Made by a program: the position numbers and the translations under genes. A stretch of DNA of 44,463 bases from Oceanobacillus massiliensis str. N'diop (GTDB lineage Bacteria > Bacillota > Bacilli > Bacillales > Amphibacillaceae): positions 690,828 to 735,290 of the forward strand of contig NZ_HE610976.1 of the NCBI RefSeq assembly GCF_000285495.1, written 5' to 3'. Below are positions 38,043-44,463 of this stretch, piece by piece. The notes under the pieces are model-generated. The model was not told the DNA's origin. It searched no databases and saw nothing but the letters and a program-made list of their open reading frames with translations. Every line of letters begins with the position of its first letter. Position 1 is the stretch's first letter.

Positions 38043-39068
38043 CTATTGGATATATTCCGTTGCCGCCTTTTTCAGTCGGTTCATGACCGCCTGTCCGATG
38101 CCATCCTCCGAAAATGCTTCGCAAATGATAATATCGACATCACCCTGCTTAAATTTCCTTAAGCCATCATATAGATGGGCGGCAATTTCTGTGATGTCTG
38201 TACCGAGAGATATGATTTCATCGGCTTGGATTAATCCGGCGGTCCGCTCGCTTGCAAGAATACCTAATCGATTTCCCCTCGTTTTCTCTTTATTAATGAT
38301 GGTCTGTATATGTTCTGGTTTCCCTCCCACTAGCCATAAAGGTACTTCAGGTGAATAGTGCCTATATTTCATTCCAGGCGATTTTGGTTTTTCTTTCTCA
38401 TTGGCAAGTCCGGGATCTGTCATAACCGTCCCAACGACTTCCTCGAGCTGTTCCTTTGTAACTCCACCAGGTCTTAATATAATCGGAATTTCCTGTGTAC
38501 AGTCAATAACCGTAGATTCCAATCCAACACCTGTTGGACCGCCATCCAGCAAGCCGTCAATCCTGCCATGAAGATCAGCCCACACATGGTCAGCCAAAGT
38601 AGGACTTGGTTTCCCTGAAAGATTGGCACTCGGCGCAGCAACGGGGACATCTGCCCTTTCCAAGAGTGCCTGTGCAACCGGATGGTCCGGAATACGCACA
38701 CCAATGGTAGTTTGCCCAGCCGTTACATTGTCTGCGCAGGTTCCATTATTCGGTAATATGTATGTTAATGGGCCAGGAGAAAAAGCTTCCATCAACTGTA
38801 CCGCATATACAGGAATGTCATCCACAAGCCTTCTAAGCTGTTCTACTGTTGCAACATGGGCAATCAGCGGGTTATCCTGCGGTCTGCCTTTTGCTTTAAA
38901 AATTTTTGCCACTGCTGCTTCATTTGTTGCATCTGCCCCAAGCCCATAAACCGTTTCAGTCGGAAACGCAATGGTTTTCCCTGCCTTTAAACGTTCTGCC
39001 GCATCTTCAATGGCCTGATGATTATATGTTTTGTCATTTTTTATATTCCAGCGCTTTGTTTCTATCAT
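38043..39068 (-). CDS. ywlC: Threonylcarbamoyl-AMP synthase YwlC (TsaC/Sua5, long form)
   Basis: A 341-residue enzyme that makes threonylcarbamoyl-AMP from Thr, bicarbonate and ATP for the t6A37 modification of ANN-decoding tRNAs. The N-terminal YrdC domain carries FPTETVYGLGADAT, KAKGRPQDNPL and APSANLSGKPSPT. The C-terminal Sua5 domain (from about residue 240) makes this the long form, as in B. subtilis YwlC. GAGGTAG precedes ATG. The DnaA-box cluster lies directly upstream. Confidence 0.95.
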   Translation of the reverse strand: MIETKRWNIKNDKTYNHQAIEDAAERLKAGKTIAFPTETVYGLGADATNEAAVAKIFKAKGRPQDNPLIAHVATVEQLRRLVDDIPVYAVQLMEAFSPGPLTYILPNNGTCADNVTAGQTTIGVRIPDHPVAQALLERADVPVAAPSANLSGKPSPTLADHVWADLHGRIDGLLDGGPTGVGLESTVIDCTQEIPIILRPGGVTKEQLEEVVGTVMTDPGLANEKEKPKSPGMKYRHYSPEVPLWLVGGKPEHIQTIINKEKTRGNRLGILASERTAGLIQADEIISLGTDITEIAAHLYDGLRKFKQGDVDIIICEAFSEDGIGQAVMNRLKKAATEYIQ

Positions 39069-39124
39069 AATTGCTACCTCATTTCTACGTTATATTTTAT
39101 CGGATAGAAACGGTTTACGCAAAA

Positions 39125-39247
39125 TGTGGATAACATTGATTTATCAGTGAAATTATTCACAGTATAATCAACGTTATCCACAGAAGTCTGATTTTATTAA
39201 CATATTTTCAGCACCTATACACAGTTACCTGTGTATAATGTGTGTAA
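39125..39247. promoter_or_regulatory. DnaA-box cluster in the ywlC-ywlB gap
   Basis: Within 123 bp lie four matches to TTATNCACA: 39125-39133 (minus, perfect TTATCCACA), 39153-39161 (TTATTCACA), 39174-39182 (TTATCCACA) and 39230-39238 (minus, TTATACACA). Two one-mismatch boxes lie at 39215-39223 and 39239-39247. The ywlC-ywlB gap is also a known DnaA-binding cluster in B. subtilis that titrates DnaA near the origin, so both location and content are conserved. Confidence 0.85.
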
Positions 39248-39250
39248 CTT

Positions 39251-39652
39251 CTAAGAAACATTGTATGCCCACCAGCTCCCTTTATTGGTTGGATATTTAT
39301 CCTCAAACATATGCTCTTTTTGTGGATGAAATTGCAATGCCTCCAGTAAAATATCCACAACTGGCTGATGACTGTGCACATAGACACTTTTTGCGTTCTG
39401 CTGTTTGGCAAGGGTCAGAATCGACTCCAATAAGAATGGAAGCCGTCCAGCCTCGGTCTGGGTAATATACAGCTGCTTAAGCCAGTAGATATTCTCTTCC
39501 ACTTGTTCCAGAACGAAACATCCCTCAATCTTCTGCTTTATCTCAACAACATACCCTTTCTCATAAACTTGCTTCTTATTAACATTTACATTTTTCTCAA
39601 AAAACGCTTCTAACTGAACATAGGACGCATCTTTGGCAGGTATTATCTTCAA
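39251..39652 (-). CDS. ywlB: GNAT-like acetyltransferase family protein YwlB
   Basis: A 133-residue protein with a GNAT-like alpha/beta layout (IEGCFVLEQVEENIYWLKQL beta strands, then ITQTEAGRLPFLLESIL at the acetyl-CoA loop position), though the Q/RxxGxG/A motif is weak. The substrate is unknown. The start is set at TTG 39652 (GAGG, 7 nt upstream); the GTG three codons earlier overlaps that site. The call as YwlB rests on weak similarity and the B. subtilis gene order between spoIIR and ywlC. Confidence 0.7.
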   Translation of the reverse strand: MKIIPAKDASYVQLEAFFEKNVNVNKKQVYEKGYVVEIKQKIEGCFVLEQVEENIYWLKQLYITQTEAGRLPFLLESILTLAKQQNAKSVYVHSHQPVVDILLEALQFHPQKEHMFEDKYPTNKGSWWAYNVS

Positions 39653-39728
39653 AGCTTTCACCTCTATACATATATTTGATAGAAATAGGCTGTTCCTTTT
39701 GTTCTATACTATGCATTTACTAGAGCAA

Positions 39729-40337
39729 CTATGACCACCCAAACCATTCAAAGAGAAAAAATTTAATCTCTGTTTCTTCTTCCTCTTCCTCTGGAGCTTC
39801 TATATCCGCTGCTTCAGTCTCTGCTTCCGCTACGGTTGTACCATTGAAGAAATCAAGAAAACATAATGGCGGAAATAGTACACACCACCAATTCGCACCT
39901 TTTCCCTCACCAAGGGTAATCAATACTGCCTCATACTCACCTGCTGGGTACAGGAAAGATCCATATAGCTTCGCTGGGAAAGTAACTTGATCTCCATATT
40001 CCACTGTGAATGGGTTATCCTTGCCAGATTCTTCTATTGTATTTGCTACAATCATCTCCAGTTCCGGAAGACGCGATTCTATCAAAGCCCTTGCTTCCTC
40101 AATATCTGTGATATGCTGTACCCAATCCGTAATCTGCTCGTTTACCCGATCACGAACAAGTCGCTTTAGTGCCTGATCTTCATCCGTATCGCTATTTGCA
40201 AGGATTCTCAGACGAATTGCCTCATCCGGAATAACCTGATAATCCAGCTTGTTAGATTCCTGCTTACCAACTCCATTTGCTGGCAGAGCCAAGAAAAAAA
40301 TTGAAAATATAAGTGCGATAAATATAAGCCTTCTCAT
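39729..40337 (-). CDS. spoIIR: Stage II sporulation protein R (SpoIIR)
   Basis: A 202-residue protein made in the forespore and exported into the septal space, where it triggers SpoIIGA to cleave pro-sigma-E. The signal peptide is MRRLIFIALIFSIFFLALPANG. The conserved block IPDEAIRLRILANSDTDEDQ and WWCVLFPPLCFLDF are diagnostic. The C-terminus has an acidic run (EEEEEETE) before FFLFEWFGWS. AGAGGGG lies 8 nt before ATG, but inside the 3' arm of a perfect inverted repeat that overlaps a candidate sigma-F promoter, suggesting tight control. Confidence 0.95.
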   Translation of the reverse strand: MRRLIFIALIFSIFFLALPANGVGKQESNKLDYQVIPDEAIRLRILANSDTDEDQALKRLVRDRVNEQITDWVQHITDIEEARALIESRLPELEMIVANTIEESGKDNPFTVEYGDQVTFPAKLYGSFLYPAGEYEAVLITLGEGKGANWWCVLFPPLCFLDFFNGTTVAEAETEAADIEAPEEEEEETEIKFFLFEWFGWS

Positions 40338-40340
40338 TTA

Positions 40341-40388
40341 GAAATCCCCTCTCCAACTGTATAATTGCCAGTATGGACAGGGGATTTC
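40341..40388 (-). promoter_or_regulatory. Inverted repeat that can hide the spoIIR ribosome binding site in read-through RNA
   Basis: GAAATCCCCT (40341-40350) and AGGGGATTTC (40379-40388) are perfect 10-bp arms with a 28-nt loop. In spoIIR mRNA the 3' arm contains AGGGG of the ribosome binding site. The 5' arm falls in the spacer of the candidate sigma-F promoter, so only transcripts started further upstream would contain both arms. Confidence 0.6.
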
Positions 40389-40398
40389 CTTTTTAAAC
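40369..40398 (-). promoter_or_regulatory. Candidate sigma-F promoter of spoIIR
   Basis: On the minus strand GTTTA (40394-40398) matches the sigma-F -35 GYWTA. A 15-bp spacer leads to GTCCATACTG (40369-40378), a partial -10 match (three mismatches). An overlapping GGCAATTATA fits the -10 better but has no -35. Start near 40362. spoIIR is sigma-F dependent in B. subtilis. Confidence 0.4.
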
Positions 40399-40483
40399 TA
40401 GTATTCTATTATTTTTTTGGTATTCCTATGCTGCAGAAAGATAGATTGCTGGCTATAGAACGTTTTCGGTTCTGCGTTTGATG

Positions 40484-41362
40484 TTAGGACTCTGGCTCTA
40501 TTACCGCTGATACGATTCGGTCCTTTTTATTAATGTCTTGAATGGTCGTTACGGCACTTCCTGGAAATGTTCCCTTGATAAGGGCACGCACAGCCCGGCC
40601 TTGCTTATGACCGATTTCAAAAGCAATCAGCGCGTCGGCATTAACCGCTTCCGGCGCCTGCATAATGATTTTCTGATAGGCTGCCAATCCGTTCTTCTCA
40701 GCAAAAAGCGCAAGTTCCGGATCAAAGTTTTTTACCGTGTCCGACAATAATGGCGCTTCTTCCCTAGCAATGTAAGGAGGATTGGAGACAATTATATCTG
40801 CCTTGATTTGTTCATCAATGATTGGCTCTAGAAAATCCCCCTGCAGGAAGGTTACATCCGCTCCCAGCCGTTTTGCATTCTGTCTAGCTATTGCGAGCGC
40901 ATCCTTCGATATATCGGATGCATAAACCTTTGCCTCTGGCAGCTCTAATGCAAGAGTAATGGCAATAATCCCGCTCCCTGTTCCGATATCAACGATAGTC
41001 AGTGGCTGATTGCTGTTTGCAGGCTGACCAGCAGAATCAATGATATGCAGGACGAGCTCTTCGGTTTCTGGCCTCGGGATCAATACATGTTCATTGACTG
41101 TAAAATCTCTCCCGTAAAAGCTCTCATACCCCGTCAGATGCTGGACAGGTATGCCAGTTTCGGCATGTTTTACAATCTGCGCCTTGAACATCTCTGCTAT
41201 TTCACCTGATACAGGCTCTTGCATCAGCATGTAAAACTGTGACCTCGTTACATTTAAATGATGCTGCAAAAGGATTTCTGCAACACGTGGCTCACGATCA
41301 TACTTTTCTAAAAAAAGAGAAGCCCAACGAAGGACTTCGAATTGTTTTAATGATTTTGTCAT
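40484..41362 (-). CDS. prmC: Release factor glutamine methyltransferase PrmC
   Basis: A 292-residue SAM-dependent enzyme that methylates the GGQ glutamine of release factors. The SAM motif is DIGTGSGI (about 125-132) and the catalytic motif SNPPYI (NPPY 194-197). An N-terminal helical domain (1-75) recognises the release factor. The start is set at ATG 41362, 1 bp after the prfA stop; a GTG three codons earlier overlaps prfA. Co-translation with its substrate gene prfA is conserved. Confidence 0.95.
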   Translation of the reverse strand: MTKSLKQFEVLRWASLFLEKYDREPRVAEILLQHHLNVTRSQFYMLMQEPVSGEIAEMFKAQIVKHAETGIPVQHLTGYESFYGRDFTVNEHVLIPRPETEELVLHIIDSAGQPANSNQPLTIVDIGTGSGIIAITLALELPEAKVYASDISKDALAIARQNAKRLGADVTFLQGDFLEPIIDEQIKADIIVSNPPYIAREEAPLLSDTVKNFDPELALFAEKNGLAAYQKIIMQAPEAVNADALIAFEIGHKQGRAVRALIKGTFPGSAVTTIQDINKKDRIVSAVIEPES

Positions 41363-41363
41363 C

Positions 41364-42434
41364 TTATTCACCGATATTTTCCAATCTCTTTGCTTGCTCT
41401 TCCATAATCAAGGCATCGATAAATTCATCAAGTTTCCCCTGCATGATCTGGTCCAGCTTTTGAATCGTCAGCCCAATGCGGTGATCGGTCACACGATTCT
41501 GAGGAAAATTATAAGTTCGGATACGCTCAGAGCGATCTCCGGTACCTACAGCAGATTTCCTGTTTTCATCATATTCAGCCTGCGCTTCCCGTTGGAACTT
41601 ATCATACACACGTGCGCGCAGTACCTTCATCGCCTTCTCTTTATTCTTGATTTGCGATTTCTCATCCTGAATAGACACAACAGTACCAGTTGGCTCATGT
41701 GTCAGCCGAACTGCAGACATTGTCGTGTTAACACTTTGCCCACCAGGTCCACTGGAAGCAAAGGTATCGACACGGATATCCTTATCATGAATCTCCACCT
41801 CAACCTCTTCTGCTTCAGGTAAAACAGCAACAGTTGCCGTCGATGTATGGATTCGTCCGCCTGATTCCGTCTCAGGAACGCGCTGTACGCGATGTGCACC
41901 ATTTTCATATTTAAGTTTGGAATATACATCTTTACCGTTTATCATAAAAATGATTTCCTTATATCCGCCAACACCTGTGGAACTTGCTTCCATCACTTCA
42001 ATCTTCCAGCCCTGTGCTTCAGCATATCTCGAATACATACGATATAAATCTCCAGCAAACAACGCAGCTTCATCTCCGCCCGCTGCACCGCGGATCTCCA
42101 TAAATACGTTCTTGTCATCATTCGGATCTTTTGGAAGCAGAAGAATTTTCATTCTCTCTTCAAGTTCTTGTTTAGAATCGGTCAGCTCATCGATTTCAAG
42201 CTTCACCATTTCCTGCATATCCGCATCCATTTTATCCTCAAGCATTTCCTTAGCATCATTCAATTGACCCGTAACATCTTTATATTCACGATAAGCCTGA
42301 ACAACATCCTCCAAGCCAGACTGCTCCTTGGAGTATTCACGCAACTTTTTAGTATCACTAATTACTTCCGGATCACTTAACATCTCATTCAATTTATTAT
42401 AACGATCTTCCAACGTTTGTAGACGGTCTAACAT
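41364..42434 (-). CDS. prfA: Peptide chain release factor 1
   Basis: A 356-residue factor that reads UAA/UAG stop codons. The GGQ motif is in [12 protein letters not shown] (GGQ 231-233), and the codon-recognition tripeptide is PET (187-189) in [12 protein letters not shown]. The start is ATG 42434, giving [12 protein letters not shown] and exactly the B. subtilis length; an upstream GTG would add three residues. GAGGTG lies 6 nt upstream. It is preceded by the G-rich tract and array 2. Confidence 0.97.
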   Translation of the reverse strand: MLDRLQTLEDRYNKLNEMLSDPEVISDTKKLREYSKEQSGLEDVVQAYREYKDVTGQLNDAKEMLEDKMDADMQEMVKLEIDELTDSKQELEERMKILLLPKDPNDDKNVFMEIRGAAGGDEAALFAGDLYRMYSRYAEAQGWKIEVMEASSTGVGGYKEIIFMINGKDVYSKLKYENGAHRVQRVPETESGGRIHTSTATVAVLPEAEEVEVEIHDKDIRVDTFASSGPGGQSVNTTMSAVRLTHEPTGTVVSIQDEKSQIKNKEKAMKVLRARVYDKFQREAQAEYDENRKSAVGTGDRSERIRTYNFPQNRVTDHRIGLTIQKLDQIMQGKLDEFIDALIMEEQAKRLENIGE

Positions 42435-42537
42435 CACGGACACCTCTTTTTCTGATTAACATTCTAATTATAGTATATGCGAGTGCAAGTGGTCAATTGC
42501 TGCGGGGGGTGCTGGAGTTGTGAGCACTGTTGAGGCT

Positions 42538-42568
42538 GGGATTAGTGGGGGCTTGGTCGGGGTGGGGG
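42538..42568 (+). repeat. G-quadruplex motif preceding array 2
   Basis: Runs GGG, GGGGG, GGGG and GGGGG are separated by ATTAGT, CTTGGTC and T, fitting G3+N1-7 four times. It ends 7 bp before the first TTCCGCG of array 2 and lies on the same strand as the array, like the motif before array 1. Confidence 0.7.
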
Positions 42569-42575
42569 CTGGTAA

Positions 42576-42915
42576 TTCCGCGCTTTTTGGTGATAATTCC
42601 GCGCTTCTGGCGTTTTTTCCGCGATTTCGCTTGTAATTCCGCGGTTCTCCTGATTATTCCGCGGTTCTGGCTCTTTTTCCGCGGTTTCGCTGATTATTCC
42701 GCGCTTTTCCTGATTATTCCGCGCTTTCTCCGATTTTTCCGCGCTTTTGCTGATAATTCCGCGGCTCTGACGTTTTTTCCGCGCTTTTCCTGATAATTCC
42801 GCGCTCCTGCCATTTTTTCCGCGCTCCTGCCATTTTTTCCGCGCTTTCGTTGATAATTCCGCGGCTCTGACGTTTTTTCCACGGTTCCCCTGATATTTCC
42901 GCGCATCCGGTTCTT
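42576..42915 (+). repeat. Array 2 of 20-bp TTCCGCG units
   Basis: Seventeen units occur at 20-bp spacing (one of 21) from 42576 to 42897; one reads TTCCACG. The base before TTCC alternates between long T runs (TTTTTTCC) and ATAATTCC or ATTATTCC, giving partial 40-bp periodicity. The array fills the gap between the NERD gene and prfA. Open frames through it are repeat artefacts. Confidence 0.92.
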
Positions 42916-42946
42916 TTTCTTCGCTACTCCGATTTTTCCGTTTTGC

Positions 42947-43909
42947 TCATTCTTTCCATTGATAAGTTGATCCCTTTGTTTTGCCGAACTTAATTAACTT
43001 CTCTTTCAATAGTAAGCGTCTTGTCACATCCGGGGATTCGATCAATAAAAATTCTCTGCCTGATAGGTTTGTAATGGTATTTCCTATTATCCTTCTATAG
43101 TCTTCCAAGGCGCGAATGTGTGCATTAGAAGAAAATGCCCCGCAGTCCGTACAGTGCCACTTGTTTTGTCTTCGTATCATTGGAATGGCATTGCATACAG
43201 GACAGAATACACCTTTGACTAAATCTGATTTATTCAATTTATATTTTTGGAGAAGATTGTCATTTGTCGGGGTATGATGATTTACTAAAGCGAGAGAAAT
43301 CTCCTTTAGGGTTTCCATGCTTGCGGTCATTTTACGATATTTTTTCTCTAACTCTTTGATTTTGAAGTAGAGTTGATTATTCAGGATTACCTGTTCAGGG
43401 ATTTTAACAGTGGGATTGGCGGGTTTTATTATGGTGCTGGAAAAGCTGATTACTACGAAAGCTTCAATTTTCATATCGGGGAATTGAAGTTGTCTGAGCC
43501 ATTTTTGAAGGCGAAACATCTGGACTTTCACTTGTGGAATAGGGCTTGGGAAACCTTCTTCCTCCTGATTATTGCGTTTGCGTATAACCTGGCCGTTCTC
43601 ATCAAATATTACTGTGCCTTGCCAATTCTTCGCTTCAAGTATCAAGATGTACTTTTTAGAAAGAATCAGTGTGTCAATTTGGAAAAAACCACTTTCATCC
43701 TGTAAACGGATGTTATGAAGGATAAGAAATTTGCTATCATCCAGGAACCGAAGTGGATAATCCAACTCCTTTTCACCAGCGATTTCCGATCTCTTTATTT
43801 TCCAATCACTGAACACTTTTTCCTTTATAGGGTGATAATCCGGAATTCTCCTGTTCAAGGCCTCTAGCGCAAAGACTTCATTTAATTTGTCATGTTGCTT
43901 TATATACAT
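42947..43909 (-). CDS. NERD-domain (nuclease-related) protein with a zinc ribbon
   Basis: A 320-residue protein. A NERD domain (PF08378, about 32-150) shows the PD-(D/E)xK-like pattern with Asp79 (QIDTLIL) and Glu92-x-Lys94 (LILEAKNW), the signature used to relate NERD to restriction-like nucleases. A helical linker follows, then a four-cysteine zinc ribbon (Cys236, 239, 253, 256: CPVC...CTDC) and a C-terminal segment of unknown fold. No membrane segment. AAAAGGAGTGA precedes ATG. NERD proteins are suspected DNA-processing enzymes, but function is not established. It is bracketed by repeat arrays 2 and 3 and replaces the tdk-rpmE neighbourhood of B. subtilis. Confidence 0.88.
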   Translation of the reverse strand: MYIKQHDKLNEVFALEALNRRIPDYHPIKEKVFSDWKIKRSEIAGEKELDYPLRFLDDSKFLILHNIRLQDESGFFQIDTLILSKKYILILEAKNWQGTVIFDENGQVIRKRNNQEEEGFPSPIPQVKVQMFRLQKWLRQLQFPDMKIEAFVVISFSSTIIKPANPTVKIPEQVILNNQLYFKIKELEKKYRKMTASMETLKEISLALVNHHTPTNDNLLQKYKLNKSDLVKGVFCPVCNAIPMIRRQNKWHCTDCGAFSSNAHIRALEDYRRIIGNTITNLSGREFLLIESPDVTRRLLLKEKLIKFGKTKGSTYQWKE

Positions 43910-44076
43910 AAATAAATATCACTCCTTTTCTATAATTATTATAATTCTACAAAAAATGCATATTTCCTCTTTTCATTTTAATGTTTTTACTCGGTATGGT
44001 TTTTATTGCAGTACGAGGGCTTTTTAGGAAGAGAATATTTCCGCCGGGATGCTGGCTTTCACGCGTTTTATGATAT

Positions 44077-44463
44077 TTCCGCGTTTCTGGCGTTTTTTCC
44101 GCTTTTTCTCCGATATTTCAGCGCTACTGCCGTTTTTTTCCGCGCTTTCTTCGATAATTCCGCGGTTCGGCTGCTTTTTCCGCGCTTTCTCCGATATTTC
44201 CGCGCTACTGCCGTTTTTTCCGCGCTTTCTTCGATATTTCCGCGCTACTGCCGTTTTTTCCGCGCCTTCTCCGATATTTCCGCGGTCCTGGCATTTTTTT
44301 CCGCGCTTTCTCCGATATTTCAGCGCTACTGCCGTTTTTTCCGCGATTTTTTCGATATTTCCGTGCTCCCGCCGTTTTTTTCCGCGCTTTCTCCGATATT
44401 TCCGCGCTACTGCCGTTTTTTCCGCGCTTTCTCCGATATTTCCGCGCTCCCGCCATTTTTTCC
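44077..44463 (+). repeat. Array 3 of 20-bp TTCCGCG units (runs off the window)
   Basis: Twenty units, the last cut by the window end, at 20-bp spacing with occasional one-base changes in T runs. Here two unit types alternate strictly: TTTTTTCCGCGCTTTCTCCG and ATATTTCCGCGCTACTGCCG, so the true period is 40 bp. This is the most homogeneous of the three arrays. The first part of the gap upstream of the NERD gene (43910-44076) shows only AT-rich promoter-like sequence with TATAAT near 43937. Confidence 0.92.

Noticed and set aside
42694-42906. 70-codon minus-strand frame rich in Arg/Lys/Asn across array 2
   Set aside because: A by-product of 20-bp repeats, which stay open in several frames. No ribosome binding site, and the sequence repeats with a 20-residue period.
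44205-44456. 83-codon minus-strand frame across array 3
   Set aside because: Same artefact as above; the protein is a translated DNA repeat, not a family.
42576-44463. CRISPR array
   Set aside because: The repeated block is only 7-10 bp, the period is 20 bp, variable parts are low complexity and related to each other, and no cas gene is present.

Overview
The window is chromosomal DNA of an endospore-forming, flagellated Bacillaceae bacterium, probably close to Oceanobacillus or Virgibacillus. The evidence is a spore-former gene set (spoIIID, spoIIQ, spoIID, spoIIR), mbl, flhO/flhP, the F1Fo ATP synthase operon and the prfA-prmC-spoIIR-ywlB-ywlC-mntP-ywlE-ywlG-glyA-upp block of Bacillus, with AT-rich intergenic DNA and strong AGGAGG-type ribosome binding sites. 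Every confident gene lies on the minus strand, so the window is one long co-oriented stretch read from right to left. Several starts were reset from ribosome binding site position and family length.

Layout by coordinate: (1) 31-4444: EpuA-like membrane protein, flhP, flhO, mbl, spoIIID. (2) 4545-8378: a short plus-strand transcript candidate, an AimR-family (arbitrium receptor-like) gene lacking the DNA-binding domain, spoIIQ and spoIID. (3) 8481-18631: a complete dppABCDE-ykfABCD set for uptake and recycling of murein peptides, lying between murA and spoIID. (4) 19030-21473: murA, ywmB, ywzB. (5) 21913-29117: atpIBEFHAGDC. (6) 29682-31877: a secreted Vpr-like subtilase between atpI and upp. 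(7) 32425-42434: upp, glyA, ywlG, a chemoreceptor in the place of rpiB, ywlE, mntP, ywlC, a DnaA-box cluster, ywlB, spoIIR, prmC, prfA. (8) 42947-43909: a NERD-domain nuclease-like gene.

The most unusual material is non-coding. Three arrays of a degenerate 20-bp unit built on TTCCGCG lie at 32113-32308, 42576-42915 and 44077 to the window end. All have the same polarity, opposite to the genes. Two are immediately preceded by a G-quadruplex-type G-rich tract. All three sit where the gene order departs from B. subtilis: array 1 beside the vpr-like gene, arrays 2 and 3 bracketing the NERD gene. This looks like a composite repeat that marks or promotes insertion, or serves as a protein-binding or curved-DNA platform.

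Other points of interest are the HTH-less AimR-like protein beside sporulation genes, ribosome-binding-site-sequestering hairpins in front of spoIIR and ywmB, a perfect palindrome TTGATCAAACGTTTG found four times (three around ykfC), the DnaA-box cluster between ywlC and ywlB, an insertion in the arginine phosphatase YwlE, and a frame conflict at the start of spoIID.

Functionally, the sporulation genes cover forespore sigma-F targets (spoIIQ, spoIIR) and mother-cell sigma-E targets (spoIID, spoIIID), with candidate promoters of the expected type. The dpp/ykf genes trim and import wall peptides, murA starts new wall synthesis, mbl directs wall elongation, and spoIID/spoIIQ remodel wall during engulfment, so much of the left half concerns peptidoglycan.
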